A stretch of 59,898 nucleotides of DNA from Lamprocystis purpurea DSM 4197 (GCF_000379525.1 NZ_KB902513.1:596-60493); one strand, 5' to 3'. Positions 19,562-32,054 are shown, numbered from the stretch's first letter. Made by a program: numbers and translations. The notes: generated by a model not told the origin, from the letters alone.

Positions 19562-20089
19562 TTAGGGGAGTACGCCGGGGGGAAGGGGTTTGCGTAAGTG
19601 AAACGTCACAGGAGGAGTCCGGGCAATGGTATCACCCTTGGAATCGTGGATCTCGGCGACGACTTGATGGCTTCCCCAAGGGACCTCGGTTAGGCTCATT
19701 TGCGTTGCGGCGGCCTGATCGACAGCAATAGGAACACTGTCCATCACGAGATGAAGCTGATGCCCAGGCAGCAGAGGGGGGTCGATAATCAAACTGACCG
19801 GCACGTTTCTCTCTGCCGGACGTAAGGTTTGATTTTTTTCGGGAGAAACGACTTCGAAGGCCGCGTAGGGGCCAAGCAGAGCGCCCTCGACGCTCGCTGA
19901 TTGCTCGGTGCTTCCCGAAGGACCCGTGTCTTTCAGGTCGATCGCGATCGCTTGCGCATCTTGCCGCGGACGGTCAGAGAACTGGGTATAGCCTTCGGAA
20001 TCGACCCACTTGAAAATCTGCCCGAATGCCGACTGGGCAATCGGGAGGATGACAGCGGCGACCAGGATGATGTACGTAACCCTGAACAT
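19562..20089 (-). CDS. DUF4124 domain-containing exported protein
   Basis: The 175-residue product has a signal peptide (about 1-23, cleavage after AQSAFG) and then the DUF4124 signature FKWVDSEGYTQFSDRPRQDA. The rest (about 70-170) resembles an immunoglobulin-like strand-rich domain. DUF4124 genes lie between glnA and ntrBC in many gammaproteobacteria; their role is unknown. The 243-bp gap to ntrB shows no convincing gene. Confidence 0.88.
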   Translation of the reverse strand: MFRVTYIILVAAVILPIAQSAFGQIFKWVDSEGYTQFSDRPRQDAQAIAIDLKDTGPSGSTEQSASVEGALLGPYAAFEVVSPEKNQTLRPAERNVPVSLIIDPPLLPGHQLHLVMDSVPIAVDQAAATQMSLTEVPWGSHQVVAEIHDSKGDTIARTPPVTFHLRKPLPPGVLP

Positions 20090-20243
20090 ACCCTAAGCAT
20101 AGCCGAGTCTTTGTGCCGACTCAACACGGCAGCGACGCCTTACGCGATTTCTGTGCAATCCTATCTCACCTCGCTCGTCTGTTCGCCCGCCTTCCGCGTC
20201 GCGTCGACAGTCGCATAGCCCCGCTATGCTCCTGTCGGCGCTT

Positions 20244-20300
20244 CGATAAGGCAGAAGAAAATCCTTCGCGACCTGGTACAGGCTTCTCCGGCAATCACCT
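20244..20300. repeat. Dispersed intergenic repeat, copy A
   Basis: The segment GAAAATCCTTCGCGACCTGG..., about 57 bp, recurs at 40171-40228 with roughly 85-90 percent identity by eye. It lies 3' of glnA, 30 bp beyond its stop. In copy B the arms GAAAATCCT and AGGATTTTC are perfectly inverted; here the second arm is AGGCTTCTC. No coding potential. Confidence 0.7.
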
Positions 20301-20329
20301 CAGGACGTCGCTGACCAACAGCCTTCAGG

Positions 20330-21733
20330 TCAGAGGCTGTAGTAAAGATCGAACTCAACCGGATGCGTCGTCATCCGCAGCCGGGTGACTTCCTTCATCT
20401 TGAGGCCGATGTAGGCATCGATCAGGTCATCCGTGAACACACCGCTCGTCGTCAGGAACTCCCGATCCTGATCAAGCGCGGTCAGCGCCATGTCCAGGGC
20501 ATGACAGACGGTCGGGATCGCCTTTTCCTCTTCAGGAGGCAGGTCATACAGGTCCTTGTCCATCGGGTCGCCCGGATGGATCTTGTTCATGATCCCATCG
20601 AGGCCGGCAAGCATCATGGCGGAGAAGGAGAGGTAGGGATTGCCGGTACAATCCGGGAATCGCACTTCGATCCGACGCGCCTTAGGACTGGACACGAAGG
20701 GGATACGAATCGACGCGGAACGGTTGCGCGCGGAGTAGGCGAGCATCACCGGCGCTTCGAAACCCGGGACCAGGCGCTTATAGGAATTCGTCGAAGCATT
20801 CGTGAAGGCATTCAAGGCCCGCGCATGCTTGATGATACCCCCGATGTAGTAGAGCGCCGTCTCAGAAAGGCCGCCGTACTTGTCTCCGGAGAACAGATTC
20901 ACGCCGTCTTTCGCGAGTGACTGATGGACGTGCATGCCGGTACCGTTGTCTCCGACCATTGGCTTCGGCATGAAGGTCGCCGTCTTACCGTAGGCGTGAG
21001 CCACGTTCCAGACAGCGTACTTCTGGATCTGCGTCCAATCCGCACGCTGCACCAGCGGCGCAAACTTGGTCCCGATCTCACACTGCCCGGCGGTCGCGAC
21101 CTCGTGATGATGAACCTCGACGGGGACGCCCATTTCCTCTATCGCAAGGCACATTGCGGCACGCAGGTCGTTAAGCGAGTCGACCGGCGGAACCGGAAAA
21201 TAGCCGCCCTTGACGCCGGGCCGGTGGCCCATATTCCCATCTTCGAAGACACGCTCGGAGTTCCACTCGGCCTCGTCAGAGTCGACCTTGTAGAAGCAGC
21301 CGCTCATGTCCGAGCCCCACCGCACGTCATCGAACACAAAGAATTCGAGTTCCGGGCCGAAAAAAGCGACGTCAGCGATCCCAGTGGACTTGAGATAGGC
21401 CTCGGCACGCTTGGCGACGGATCGCGGATCGCGCTCGTAGCCCTGCATCGTGTTCGGCTCGAGAATGTCGCAACGAATGATCAGCGTATTTTCGTCGGAA
21501 AACGGGTCCATCACCGCTGTCGCCGCCTCCGGCATCAGGACCATGTCCGACTCTTCTATGCCTTTCCACCCGGCGATCGACGAACCGTCGAACATTTTGC
21601 CGTCTTTGAACATGTCTTCGTCGATCTGGGATACAGGCATCGACACATGCTGTTCCTTGCCTTGTGTGTCCGTAAAGCGAAGATCGACGAACTTCACTTC
21701 GTGTTCTTTGATCATCTTCAAGACATCTGCCAT
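20330..21733 (-). CDS. glnA: Glutamine synthetase, type I
   Basis: The ATG at 21733 gives [20 protein letters not shown] and a 467-residue GSI subunit. It has [35 protein letters not shown] for metal and ATP binding, the [16 protein letters not shown] region, and the adenylylation site tyrosine in [15 protein letters not shown]. It makes glutamine from glutamate and ammonia in a dodecamer controlled by adenylylation. The long open frame upstream of 21733 is untranslated leader. Expression is probably under NtrC and sigma-54. Confidence 0.98.
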   Translation of the reverse strand: MADVLKMIKEHEVKFVDLRFTDTQGKEQHVSMPVSQIDEDMFKDGKMFDGSSIAGWKGIEESDMVLMPEAATAVMDPFSDENTLIIRCDILEPNTMQGYERDPRSVAKRAEAYLKSTGIADVAFFGPELEFFVFDDVRWGSDMSGCFYKVDSDEAEWNSERVFEDGNMGHRPGVKGGYFPVPPVDSLNDLRAAMCLAIEEMGVPVEVHHHEVATAGQCEIGTKFAPLVQRADWTQIQKYAVWNVAHAYGKTATFMPKPMVGDNGTGMHVHQSLAKDGVNLFSGDKYGGLSETALYYIGGIIKHARALNAFTNASTNSYKRLVPGFEAPVMLAYSARNRSASIRIPFVSSPKARRIEVRFPDCTGNPYLSFSAMMLAGLDGIMNKIHPGDPMDKDLYDLPPEEEKAIPTVCHALDMALTALDQDREFLTTSGVFTDDLIDAYIGLKMKEVTRLRMTTHPVEFDLYYSL

Positions 21734-21944
21734 GGATTTCTCTCCAGTGCTGAAAAATGGGCACGCCGTATGGGTAGCGTCGCGTCGTTTCGGTTTAGCG
21801 ACTGCCGCATCCCCCAACAGCGGAGCGTAACAGGTCAGATGCAGCGCTGCATGCTGGTCCCGTCCGGCGGCCCTGTCCGTTGCACGAGCCAGGAACATCG
21901 CTCAGGGTTGTCGTGTGGGGAAGGTCGACAGGCGTGCGGTATCT

Positions 21945-21960
21945 TGCATTTATCGGGCCA
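21945..21960 (-). promoter_or_regulatory. Candidate sigma-54 promoter of glnA
   Basis: Minus-strand TGGCCCGATAAATGCA matches the -24/-12 consensus TGGCACG-N4-TTGCA at the invariant GG and GC with two mismatches elsewhere, and has correct spacing. It lies about 212 bp upstream of the glnA start, leaving a long leader. The nearby ntrBC genes make NtrC-dependent control expected. Confidence 0.7.
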
Positions 21961-22160
21961 GGGAAATCCAACGGCAACATTGCCCAGGAACTCAGGTAAC
22001 AGTAGGTTTTGCTGCTGATCGTGCGGGTTTCGCAGGAACCCAGTTTGAAATGATACCGGCAAGAGGCTGTTTTAGCGTTAAGCGATGAAGGTTTTGACCA
22101 ACTGCTTTCGGGCCCAGGTCGGTGCTCGGATCGTCAACAGGGCAGATTGCTGCCGTTGAC

Positions 22161-22196
22161 GCACCAATCCGGACCTTGTTGGTGCGGACTGCACCA
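22161..22196 (-). promoter_or_regulatory. Possible NtrC enhancer half-sites
   Basis: GCACCA at 22161, TGGTGC at 22180 and GCACCA at 22191 resemble NtrC half-sites (TGCACCA / TGGTGCA). The first pair is separated by 13 bp instead of the usual 3, i.e. one extra helical turn. They lie about 200 bp upstream of the sigma-54 box. Tentative. Confidence 0.35.
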
Positions 22197-22411
22197 TGAT
22201 AGAGCATCTCGCTCGACGGAGATCGGACCTTTTTGCGGAGACAGCAACAACATCTGCTGTATTTCGGAACTGATACGCTCCGTGCCCCCACTTGGATGCT
22301 GCTTTGGCGAAGCGGTCGGAATTTTGATCGCGAGTTGGAAAACTGGTTCTGGGATCCGGCTTACAGATATACTTCCGCTCTTCGCAGTTTGGTAAGAAAT
22401 GGTGGTTTACC

Positions 22412-23338
22412 TTGAAGTTGGAGTCAGCAGATGTTTCCACGTTCCAAGGCATGATTTTTGCGCTTGAGCGGTATTGGGCCAGCTTAGGGTGTGTCGTTGT
22501 CCAGCCATTCGACATGGAAGTTGGTGCAGGTACCTTTCATCCCTCGACCTTCCTGCGCGCAATCGGCCCGGAGCCTTGGCGGGCGGCATACGTTCAACCG
22601 TCACGACGTCCGACCGACGGGCGCTACGGAGAAAATCCCAACCGTCTTCAACACTACTATCAGTTCCAGGTGTTATTGAAGCCGTCCCCCTTGGATATCC
22701 AGGACCTTTACCTCGAGTCCCTCCGGTATCTCGGTATCAATCCACTCGTTCATGATATCCGGTTCGTAGAAGATAACTGGGAGTCGCCGTCCCTTGGTGC
22801 CTGGGGCCTCGGCTGGGAGGTCTGGCTGAACGGCATGGAAGTCACTCAGTTCACCTATTTTCAGCAAGTCGGGGGGTTGGATTGCCGACCGGTCAGCGGC
22901 GAAATCACCTACGGCCTCGAGCGGCTTGCCATGTATCTTCAATCAGTCGAGAGCGTCTATGACATCGTTTGGGGTCGATCCGCTGGAAGCGTCGTAACCT
23001 ACCGCGATGTTTTTTTTCAGAACGAAGTGGAGCAATCCAACTACAACTTCAAAGAAGCGGATGTCGACACGCTGTTTGCCGCTTTCGATGCCAGCGAACG
23101 CATCAGTCAACGCCTTGTTGAAGCAGAACTGCCGTTACCGGCATATGAGCAGGTACTCAAGGCGTCTCATGCGTTCAATCTGCTGGATGCTCGCGGCGCC
23201 ATTTCAGTGACCGAGCGCCAGCGGTTTATTCTGCGGGTCAGGGCCTTAGCGCGTGCCGTAGCGCAAGCTTACTATACGAAGCGGGAATCGCTCGGATTCC
23301 CAATGCTCAATCAAGAAACGCGGGATGTGACCCGATAA
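22412..23338 (+). CDS. glyQ: Glycyl-tRNA synthetase alpha subunit
   Basis: The 308-residue class II catalytic subunit charges tRNA-Gly together with GlyS. It carries [57 protein letters not shown] and [15 protein letters not shown]. The start is probably TTG at 22412, since no in-frame ATG lies before the conserved [11 protein letters not shown] and the upstream GGTGG can serve as ribosome site. It overlaps glyS in TAATG. Confidence 0.96.
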   Translation: MKLESADVSTFQGMIFALERYWASLGCVVVQPFDMEVGAGTFHPSTFLRAIGPEPWRAAYVQPSRRPTDGRYGENPNRLQHYYQFQVLLKPSPLDIQDLYLESLRYLGINPLVHDIRFVEDNWESPSLGAWGLGWEVWLNGMEVTQFTYFQQVGGLDCRPVSGEITYGLERLAMYLQSVESVYDIVWGRSAGSVVTYRDVFFQNEVEQSNYNFKEADVDTLFAAFDASERISQRLVEAELPLPAYEQVLKASHAFNLLDARGAISVTERQRFILRVRALARAVAQAYYTKRESLGFPMLNQETRDVTR

Positions 23339-25410
23339 TGATGAAGGAATTGCTTTTTGAGATCGGTACCGAGGAGTTACCGCCTACGTCTTTGCGCGAG
23401 TTGGCAGGTGCTCTAACCGCGGGACTTTCGGCACAGCTCGATGAACAGGGAATCCATCACGGCAAGGTACTCCAGTTCTGCACGCCCCGTCGACTGGCTG
23501 TCATCGTGGAAGATGTGGCTGTGCGGCAACCGGAGCAAGCGCGCTTTCGTAGAGGTCCGTCAGTAGCCTCCGCATTCGACCGGAACGGAAAGGCAACCAA
23601 GGCAGCGATCGGATTCGCGCAATCATGTGGCGTCGAAGTCGAGGACTTGGAGAGAGAGCGCTCCGACAAAGGCGAATGGCTCGTCTTCAAGAAATTGGAT
23701 GAAGGTCAATTGACTGCGGTGCTATTGCCGCCAATGCTGGAAAAGGTCCTGAACGAACTGCCGATCGCAAAGCGCATGCGTTGGGGAAACGGGAGCGCCG
23801 AGTTCGTACGGCCCATTCATTGGGTTTGCATGGTTTTCGGAGAGCAAACCGTCGTCGGTGAGATCTTTGGTGTCACGATTGGGCAGGTCACCTTTGGTCA
23901 TCGATTCCATGCCCCGGGGCCCCTGCGCGTACCTGCAGCATCTCAGTACCCTGCATTACTGAGGGAGCATGGTTATGTTGAGGCTTCGTTTAGTAACAGG
24001 CGCGCGGCAATTGAAGATCAGGTTGCAGGATTAGCGTCCGCACACGGAATGAAAGCAGATCTGGCGGCAAGTTTGCTGGATGAGGTGACTGGGCTAGTCG
24101 AATGGCCGGTAGCCATCTTCGCGTCATTCGATTCTCAGTTCCTCTCGGTACCGGCTGAAGTGTTGATCGAAACGATGCGCAAGAACCAGAAATACTTTGC
24201 GCTGCGCGATGACAGTGGCCAACTGCAGGCGAACTTTATTGCTGTCGCCAATATTGTCAGCACAGATCCTGAGCAAGTCCGGTTAGGGAACGAACGCGTT
24301 ATACGACCAAGATTCAGTGATGCGAAATTCTTCTGGGAACAGGATTTGAAGCGACCGCTTCAGGACCATTTTGAACGGCTGAAGACGGTCGTCTTTCAAG
24401 AGCGCCTCGGCTCCATTGCTGAAAAATCGCAGCGCGTTGTCAGGCTGGTACGGGAAATCGCCATCCTGCTCGATGACAACCCAGAATCGGTAGAACGGGC
24501 CGCTTTTCTCGCTAAGTGTGATCTGGTGACATCGATGGTCGCTGAGTTCCCTGCGCTGCAAGGGATCATGGGTAAATATTATGCGAGAAAGTGGGGTGAA
24601 GATCAGGAAGTTTGCGACGCGTTAGAGCAGCAGTACCTTCCGCGTTTTGCTGGAGACTCGCTCCCAACCAGTCGCTGTGGGATCACACTTGCGCTTGCGG
24701 ATCGGCTGGACACCTTGGTGGGGATCTTCGGAATTGGCCAAAAGCCAACCGGAACAAAGGACCCCTACGGTTTACGAAGGGCGTCGATCGCGGTACTTCG
24801 GATTCTTATAGAAACGCCCCTTGATCTGGACCTGGGTATACTGCTCAGGACTGCGGAACAAGGATTTGATCAAACGACGATCGCTCCAGGTACGGCGGAT
24901 AGCGTGCAAAAGTACGTCTTCGACCGGCTTATTGGGTTCTATCAAGAGCAAGGGATCAGTCAGGATACGGTGGATGCGGTTATCGCGACAGATGAATCTG
25001 TTATCAGCCAGTTAGATCTCAAGGTCCATGCTGTACAGCAATTTCGCCATGCCGCCGGATGTCCGTCGCTCGTTGCCGCGAATAAGCGTATTCGCAATAT
25101 CGTGGCTAAGAGCGGGATGCTCGTCGATGGTTCGATCGCACCCGACACCGCGTTGTTTGCGGCGCCGGCTGAAGCGAACCTATGGCGGCGGGTGGCTGCG
25201 GCAGAACTGGAAATTCAACCGCTGATTGAGAAAAGAGAGTATAACGCCGTACTCCAGAAACTTGCGGATCTGCGTGACGACGTCGATACGTTTTTCGACC
25301 AGGTTCTCGTCATGGATGGTGATGCGACAATCCGGGAAAACCGTCTGCGCCTGCTGATGCGGCTCGAGGGGTTGTTTCTTCACGTAGCAGATATTTCCTT
25401 TCTTCAGTAG
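23338..25410 (+). CDS. glyS: Glycyl-tRNA synthetase beta subunit
   Basis: The 690-residue subunit starts [20 protein letters not shown], the GlyS hallmark, and binds tRNA for the alpha2beta2 enzyme. RFSDAKFFWEQDLKRPL, HD-like central domain segments (AAFLAKCDLVTSMV, GDSLPTSRCGITLALADRLD) and a C-terminal anticodon-binding region are visible. Translationally coupled to glyQ by overlap. Length matches E. coli (689). Confidence 0.97.
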   Translation: MMKELLFEIGTEELPPTSLRELAGALTAGLSAQLDEQGIHHGKVLQFCTPRRLAVIVEDVAVRQPEQARFRRGPSVASAFDRNGKATKAAIGFAQSCGVEVEDLERERSDKGEWLVFKKLDEGQLTAVLLPPMLEKVLNELPIAKRMRWGNGSAEFVRPIHWVCMVFGEQTVVGEIFGVTIGQVTFGHRFHAPGPLRVPAASQYPALLREHGYVEASFSNRRAAIEDQVAGLASAHGMKADLAASLLDEVTGLVEWPVAIFASFDSQFLSVPAEVLIETMRKNQKYFALRDDSGQLQANFIAVANIVSTDPEQVRLGNERVIRPRFSDAKFFWEQDLKRPLQDHFERLKTVVFQERLGSIAEKSQRVVRLVREIAILLDDNPESVERAAFLAKCDLVTSMVAEFPALQGIMGKYYARKWGEDQEVCDALEQQYLPRFAGDSLPTSRCGITLALADRLDTLVGIFGIGQKPTGTKDPYGLRRASIAVLRILIETPLDLDLGILLRTAEQGFDQTTIAPGTADSVQKYVFDRLIGFYQEQGISQDTVDAVIATDESVISQLDLKVHAVQQFRHAAGCPSLVAANKRIRNIVAKSGMLVDGSIAPDTALFAAPAEANLWRRVAAAELEIQPLIEKREYNAVLQKLADLRDDVDTFFDQVLVMDGDATIRENRLRLLMRLEGLFLHVADISFLQ

Positions 25411-25419
25411 AGCATAACA

Positions 25420-25971
25420 GTGGAACGCTTTGTTGCGATAGATCGCGATGGTGTGATCAATGAGGACTCGGATGAGTACATTAAGTCCGAGTCCGAATGG
25501 ATACCGATCGCCGGCAGTATTGACGGAATAGCAAGGCTGACGCAGGCCGGGTTTCGAATAGTGATCGTGACGAATCAGTCAGGTCTCTCGCGTGGGCTCT
25601 TTGATCTTTCCGCGCTGAACGGAATTCACAAGAAGCTCCAGGATTGCTTATCCCGTAACGGCGGTCGGGTGGAGATGATTTTTTTCTGTCCACACGGTCC
25701 CACGGATCACTGCACCTGTCGCAAACCAAGCCCGGGGCTGCTCCGGCAAATCGAGGATCGGTTCAACCTCGACCTGAGCGGATTGCCGTTTATCGGCGAT
25801 TCGTTTTCAGATGTTCAAGCAGCGCGAAAGGTTGGAATGGAGCCGATACTCGTACGGACCGGAAAAGGTGAACAGACTTTGAGCGATCATCCTGATCTTT
25901 CCGATGTTCGGGTGTTCAGCAATTTGAATGAGGCGGCGCATGACCTTTTGGATCGTTGGAGGAACGCTTGA
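25420..25971 (+). CDS. gmhB: D-glycero-beta-D-manno-heptose 1,7-bisphosphate 7-phosphatase
   Basis: The 183-residue HAD phosphatase of ADP-heptose synthesis begins at GTG 25420, 9 bp after glyS. HAD motif I is AIDRDGVINEDSDEYI, motif II VTNQSGLSRG, the zinc loop CPHGPTDHCTCRKPSPG, and motif III/IV FIGDSFSDVQAA. It prepares heptose for the lipopolysaccharide inner core. The glyS-gmhB-plsC order is seen in other gammaproteobacteria. Confidence 0.95.
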   Translation: MERFVAIDRDGVINEDSDEYIKSESEWIPIAGSIDGIARLTQAGFRIVIVTNQSGLSRGLFDLSALNGIHKKLQDCLSRNGGRVEMIFFCPHGPTDHCTCRKPSPGLLRQIEDRFNLDLSGLPFIGDSFSDVQAARKVGMEPILVRTGKGEQTLSDHPDLSDVRVFSNLNEAAHDLLDRWRNA

Positions 25972-26732
25972 CTATCTTGAGGTCGTTCATCTATCTGGTT
26001 TATCTCATCCTTTCAGTTCTTTTTTTTGGATCCGCCATCGTGGTGGTAGGTCGCTTTCTCTCATACCGACGCCGCTCCCGGCTTGCGCAGCTTTGGGCTA
26101 AGTCCAATCTCGGAGCGCTCAGGCTCACTTGTGGCCTCGGTTATCGCGTCAGTGGATGGGAACTATTACCGGCGACCAACGCGATCGTGTTATGTAAACA
26201 TCAATCCGCATGGGAAACCATCGCCTTGAGGGCGCTCTTACCGGTTGAACAGACCTGGGTTCTTAAGAAGGAACTGCTCCGGTTACCGCTGTTTGGAGCG
26301 GCGCTGAACAGTTTCTCGCCCATCGCCATTGATCGCGCCGCCGGGATGATGGGGATGAAACGACTGCTTAAGGACGGAAAAAAGTCCTTAACCTCAGGGA
26401 AATGGGTCATCGTCTTTCCGGAGGGCACGCGCGTCCGATCGGGCGAACGGCGTGCCTACAACATCGGTGGAGCTGTTCTTGCGGAACGCAGTGGGTATCC
26501 TGTCGTGCCGATCGCTCACAATGCCGGGATGTTCTGGGGACGGCAAAGTATTCTTAAGCGACCAGGGAAAATCGACCTGGTCATCGGCCCGGAGATCGTG
26601 ACGCAAGGCAAAGCGGCGTCACAGATCAACCGTGAAGCCGAGGATTGGATTGAATCGACCACATCCGCCTTGGAGCGGAAAGGACTCACCGGCGGTCCAC
26701 GCAATCCTGGTTCGCCCCCCCCCCCCCCTTGA
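25968..26732 (+). CDS. plsC: 1-acyl-sn-glycerol-3-phosphate acyltransferase
   Basis: The TTG at 25968, behind a strong GGAGGA site, gives a 254-residue protein overlapping the gmhB stop (TTGA); a TTG at 25956 is the alternative. A membrane anchor spans about residues 4-28. The acyltransferase block has LCKHQSAWET (the H-x4-E variant of HX4D), FPEGTRVRSGE, and a C-terminal VVPIAHNAG segment. It acylates lysophosphatidate to phosphatidate. The last residues are encoded by a run of 14 C (PPPPP), so one-base slippage would change the C-terminus. Confidence 0.9.
   Translation: MTILRSFIYLVYLILSVLFFGSAIVVVGRFLSYRRRSRLAQLWAKSNLGALRLTCGLGYRVSGWELLPATNAIVLCKHQSAWETIALRALLPVEQTWVLKKELLRLPLFGAALNSFSPIAIDRAAGMMGMKRLLKDGKKSLTSGKWVIVFPEGTRVRSGERRAYNIGGAVLAERSGYPVVPIAHNAGMFWGRQSILKRPGKIDLVIGPEIVTQGKAASQINREAEDWIESTTSALERKGLTGGPRNPGSPPPPP
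26715..26728. repeat. Homopolymer tract of 14 C
   Basis: Fourteen consecutive C lie at the 3' end of plsC, six bases from the stop. Such tracts slip during replication and are also a common sequencing error site. Confidence 0.95.
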
Positions 26733-26755
26733 TATGATATCCCGCTCGCGCAGAA

Positions 26756-29179
<2,424 letters not shown>

Positions 29180-29254
29180 TCAAAAATCCGGTAGAAAGGC
29201 TAGCTGCCGGAGATAGAAAAACAGAAGCAGGTTACTGTCAGTGGCTTTTCGTGA

Positions 29255-29270
29255 TGTTCCACGTGGAACA
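29255..29270. promoter_or_regulatory. parS centromere site 1
   Basis: TGTTCCACGTGGAACA is a perfect 16-bp palindrome matching parS (consensus TGTTTCACGTGAAACA; the CC/GG variant is known from Pseudomonas). It extends to GATGTTCC..GGAACATC. ParB from the parAB genes 14 kb away should load here. Confidence 0.95.
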
Positions 29271-29314
29271 TCCGGACGGGCTGCGACCTTACCCGACAGA
29301 TCAAAACGCGCCAA

Positions 29315-29330
29315 TGTTCCACGTGGAACA
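29315..29330. promoter_or_regulatory. parS centromere site 2
   Basis: A second identical TGTTCCACGTGGAACA palindrome begins 60 bp after the first. The pair sits about 1.4-3 kb from the DnaA boxes, consistent with an origin-proximal centromere. Confidence 0.95.
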
Positions 29331-29412
29331 TCAGCAAGCCGAACCTGTCACCCAACAGATCCCGTTCAAGAACCCTATCAGTCTTTCGCTGTCAGACAAG
29401 AACTGACTTGAA

Positions 29413-30513
29413 CTACAGCCGCATCGGCATCACCACGTACGTCTCCGCGGTCGCATCCTTCCCCCTCCAGAGCGAACTGCTATTGCCATCTTCAAACCGC
29501 ACCTCCACGCTATCGCTGTCCACCGCGTTCAGCAAATCCGAAAGATAGGCCACGTTAAACCCGATCGTGGTGGGATCGCCAACATAGACCAACTCCATTT
29601 CTTCCACCGCCTCCTCCTGCTCTGGATTATGTGCAACCAACCTCAGCAAATTTGGCTCAAACACCAATCGAACACCACGATACTTCTCGTTTGACAAAAT
29701 CGCGGTACGGGAAAGCGCCCGCTTCAGCGCATCTTTGTTAGCATACGCCACCTTCGAAAGCCCCGTTGGAATCACCCGCTCATACTCCGGATACCGACCA
29801 TCAACAAGTTTCGACGTGGTTACGGTTCTTCCGACAAGAAACCTGATCAAACGCTCCCCAATCTCAACCTGCACGCTTGCCGAACTCAACCCCAATTGTC
29901 TCCTCAACTCATTGACCGTCTTAAACGGGATGATCACCGAGCGAGATTCACTCAAACCCAGAGAACAAGCACACTCGAACGCGGCCAGCCGGTGCCCGTC
30001 CGTCGCAACCGCCCTGAGCACTTCCTTCTGCACCTGCAACAGCAACCCATTCAAATAATACCGAACGTCCTGCTGCGCCATGGCGAATCCCGTTTTCTCC
30101 AACAATCGCTTTAAGGTCGACTCCTCCACTGTCAAGATCTCTTCCGCAGGTTGCGCCTCAACACTCGGAAAGTCCGCCGCAGGCAGCGTGCCAAGCACAT
30201 AACGCCCACGCTCCGCCGTCAATACGCATCGATCCCCGGTAACCTTTAAACGGATATCCGCACCTTCACCAAGCGACCGACAAATATCCGAGAGCTTTCT
30301 CGCCGGAATGGTCACCTGTCCCGACTCCGTGATCTTCGCCTCACTGGAAGCCCGGATCTCGATTTCAAGATCGGTACCTACGATACTTACCTCACCCTCG
30401 TCAGCAGAAACCAACAGATTCCCTAAAATGGGTAATGTCTGCCTCCTTTCGACAACTCCCACCACCTTGTTGAGAATCGGGAGCAAGTGTTCCCTGTTTA
30501 CCGTGATGTCCAT
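29413..30513 (-). CDS. dnaN: DNA polymerase III beta subunit (sliding clamp)
   Basis: The 366-residue clamp begins MDITVNREHLLPILNKVVGV and has the three-domain beta-clamp pattern: RQTLPILGNLLVSA, ATDGHRLAAFEC near the end of domain 2, and the C-terminal ETYVVMPMRL, matching E. coli. It encircles DNA and tethers Pol III. It follows dnaA in the same direction after a 209-bp spacer with DnaA boxes. Confidence 0.98.
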   Translation of the reverse strand: MDITVNREHLLPILNKVVGVVERRQTLPILGNLLVSADEGEVSIVGTDLEIEIRASSEAKITESGQVTIPARKLSDICRSLGEGADIRLKVTGDRCVLTAERGRYVLGTLPAADFPSVEAQPAEEILTVEESTLKRLLEKTGFAMAQQDVRYYLNGLLLQVQKEVLRAVATDGHRLAAFECACSLGLSESRSVIIPFKTVNELRRQLGLSSASVQVEIGERLIRFLVGRTVTTSKLVDGRYPEYERVIPTGLSKVAYANKDALKRALSRTAILSNEKYRGVRLVFEPNLLRLVAHNPEQEEAVEEMELVYVGDPTTIGFNVAYLSDLLNAVDSDSVEVRFEDGNSSSLWRGKDATAETYVVMPMRL

Positions 30514-30652
30514 GCGTTTAACCTCTTTTACTTTATATATATTTTAAGAAGTAATAGTAATAAGGGCTGTGGGTATGTTGCCAAAAGCGTAAACCCAAGA
30601 AATTACAGCAACATACCCTGCCAATTCGCCCTTGATATCGTTGCTTGAAATC

Positions 30653-30661
30653 TGTGGATAA
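30653..30661 (-). promoter_or_regulatory. DnaA box
   Basis: TGTGGATAA, the reverse complement of the consensus TTATCCACA. Confidence 0.85.
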
Positions 30662-30709
30662 CTCGTGACCAAAAACAGCCACCCGCTCTCCGCCCCCCTT
30701 ACACCCATC

Positions 30710-30718
30710 TTATCCACA
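30710..30718 (+). promoter_or_regulatory. DnaA box
   Basis: TTATCCACA, perfect consensus, just past the dnaA stop codon. Confidence 0.85.
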
Positions 30719-30722
30719 GCTT

Positions 30723-32054
30723 TCATGACAACCCACGCAGCAAATTTCGATAATCCTCTTCAACGGCAGAATCGCTCTCTTTCAACTCTTTAATTTTTCT
30801 GGTTGCATGTAGCACTGTTGTATGATCGCGCCCACCGAACGCGGTTCCGATCTCCGGCAAGCTATGCTTGGTCAGTTCCTTTGCCAGTGTCATCGCGATC
30901 TGCCGTGGGCGAGCGATCGACCGATTTCTCTTAGCCGAAAGCAGATCCGATGTTCGGATTTTATAATACTCGGCAACAGCCTTTTGGATGCTTTCGATAG
31001 TAACGCGCTTGTCCTGCGCTGCCAACATATCCCGCAGCGCCTCCTTTGCAAACTCCACCGTAATGGCACGGCCCATGAACTGCGCATTTGCGACGAGCCG
31101 ACGCAACGCCCCTTCCAGTTCACGAATGTTGGACCGAATGCGCCGCCCGACGAAGAAACTAACATCTTCAGGTAGCGATACACCGAGCAAGTTCGCCTTG
31201 CTTTGCAAAATGGCGACACTTGTTTCCAGATCCGGCGGCTCGATCGAGACCGTCAGGCCCCAGCCAAAACGTGATCTGAGCCGCTCTTCAAGCCCAACCA
31301 CTTCTTTCGGAAATCTGTCGCTCGACAGCACAATCTGTTGCCTTGACTCAAACAGCGCATTGAACGTATGAAAGAACTCTTCCTGAGATCGCTCCTTACC
31401 GGCGAAGAACTGGACGTCATCGATCAATAGCGCATTTAATGAGCGATAGGTTTTCTTGAACTCGTCGATGCGATTGTTCTGCAATGCCCTGATCATCTCG
31501 GCGACAAACCGCTCCGAATGGAGATAGGCCACTTTTGCTGTCGGATTTCTCTCCAATAACATATTGCCGACCGCGTGCATCAAATGGGTCTTCCCGAGAC
31601 CGACCCCCCCATAAATGAAAAGCGGATTATAGGCCACACCAGGCGATTGGCTGATCTGCATCGAAGCGGCCCGTGCAAGTTGGTTCGACTTACCTTCCAC
31701 AAAGGTGTCGAAACTAAATTCAGGATTGAGCCTGGACTCCGTGCGCCGCTCAACGAACCGCTCGGTGTCGTCAACCGTCTCGACGGGCGGGGGCGCTACC
31801 GTGCTCTCGGCTCTGTCGATCCCCCCGACGTCGAACCGGATCCGGCTAACCGCGCCGCTGCTGGCGTGCCGCGCAAACTCGACCAACCGCTCCTCGTAGT
31901 GCTGTCTGACCCAATCCTGCACGAACTTATTCGGCGCGAACAGCCGAAGAACCTCACCTTCACATCGTGCCTGCAGCGGCAGAATCCATGTGTTGAACTC
32001 GGCTGCCGTCAACTCCCCCTTCAACCGCAAGATACACTGTTGCCATAAATCCAT
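30723..32054 (-). CDS. dnaA: Chromosomal replication initiator DnaA
   Basis: The 443-residue initiator begins [20 protein letters not shown] (domain I), has a short variable domain II (about 85-110), an AAA+ domain with Walker [17 protein letters not shown] and Walker [16 protein letters not shown], and domain IV with [18 protein letters not shown], the DnaA-box recognition signature. DnaA boxes on both sides of the gene suggest autoregulation as well as origin function. Confidence 0.98.
   Translation of the reverse strand: MDLWQQCILRLKGELTAAEFNTWILPLQARCEGEVLRLFAPNKFVQDWVRQHYEERLVEFARHASSGAVSRIRFDVGGIDRAESTVAPPPVETVDDTERFVERRTESRLNPEFSFDTFVEGKSNQLARAASMQISQSPGVAYNPLFIYGGVGLGKTHLMHAVGNMLLERNPTAKVAYLHSERFVAEMIRALQNNRIDEFKKTYRSLNALLIDDVQFFAGKERSQEEFFHTFNALFESRQQIVLSSDRFPKEVVGLEERLRSRFGWGLTVSIEPPDLETSVAILQSKANLLGVSLPEDVSFFVGRRIRSNIRELEGALRRLVANAQFMGRAITVEFAKEALRDMLAAQDKRVTIESIQKAVAEYYKIRTSDLLSAKRNRSIARPRQIAMTLAKELTKHSLPEIGTAFGGRDHTTVLHATRKIKELKESDSAVEEDYRNLLRGLS

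Larger units (their letters stand above)
21734..22411. other. glnA/glyQ divergent intergenic region (678 bp)
   Basis: No gene is supported here; short open frames have no family features. It holds the proposed sigma-54 promoter for glnA at 21945-21960 and clustered GCACCA/TGGTGC half-sites at 22161-22196. Base composition is mixed and lower in GC than the flanking coding regions to the left. The glyQ promoter must lie near its right end but no good -35/-10 pair stands out. Confidence 0.6.
30514..30722. other. Candidate oriC part: dnaA-dnaN spacer
   Basis: The 209-bp spacer holds two perfect DnaA boxes (30653-30661 and 30710-30718, facing each other) and an AT-rich tract at 30526-30563 (ACTTTATATATATTTTAAG and following) that could be a DNA unwinding element. 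It also must hold the dnaN promoter. Together with the box upstream of dnaA this marks the likely replication origin region. Confidence 0.65.

Noticed and set aside
19340..19597. 85-codon plus-strand frame between ntrB and the DUF4124 gene
   Set aside because: It overlaps the start of ntrB and the end of the DUF4124 gene, is Arg/Ser-rich, and has no good ribosome site or family signal.
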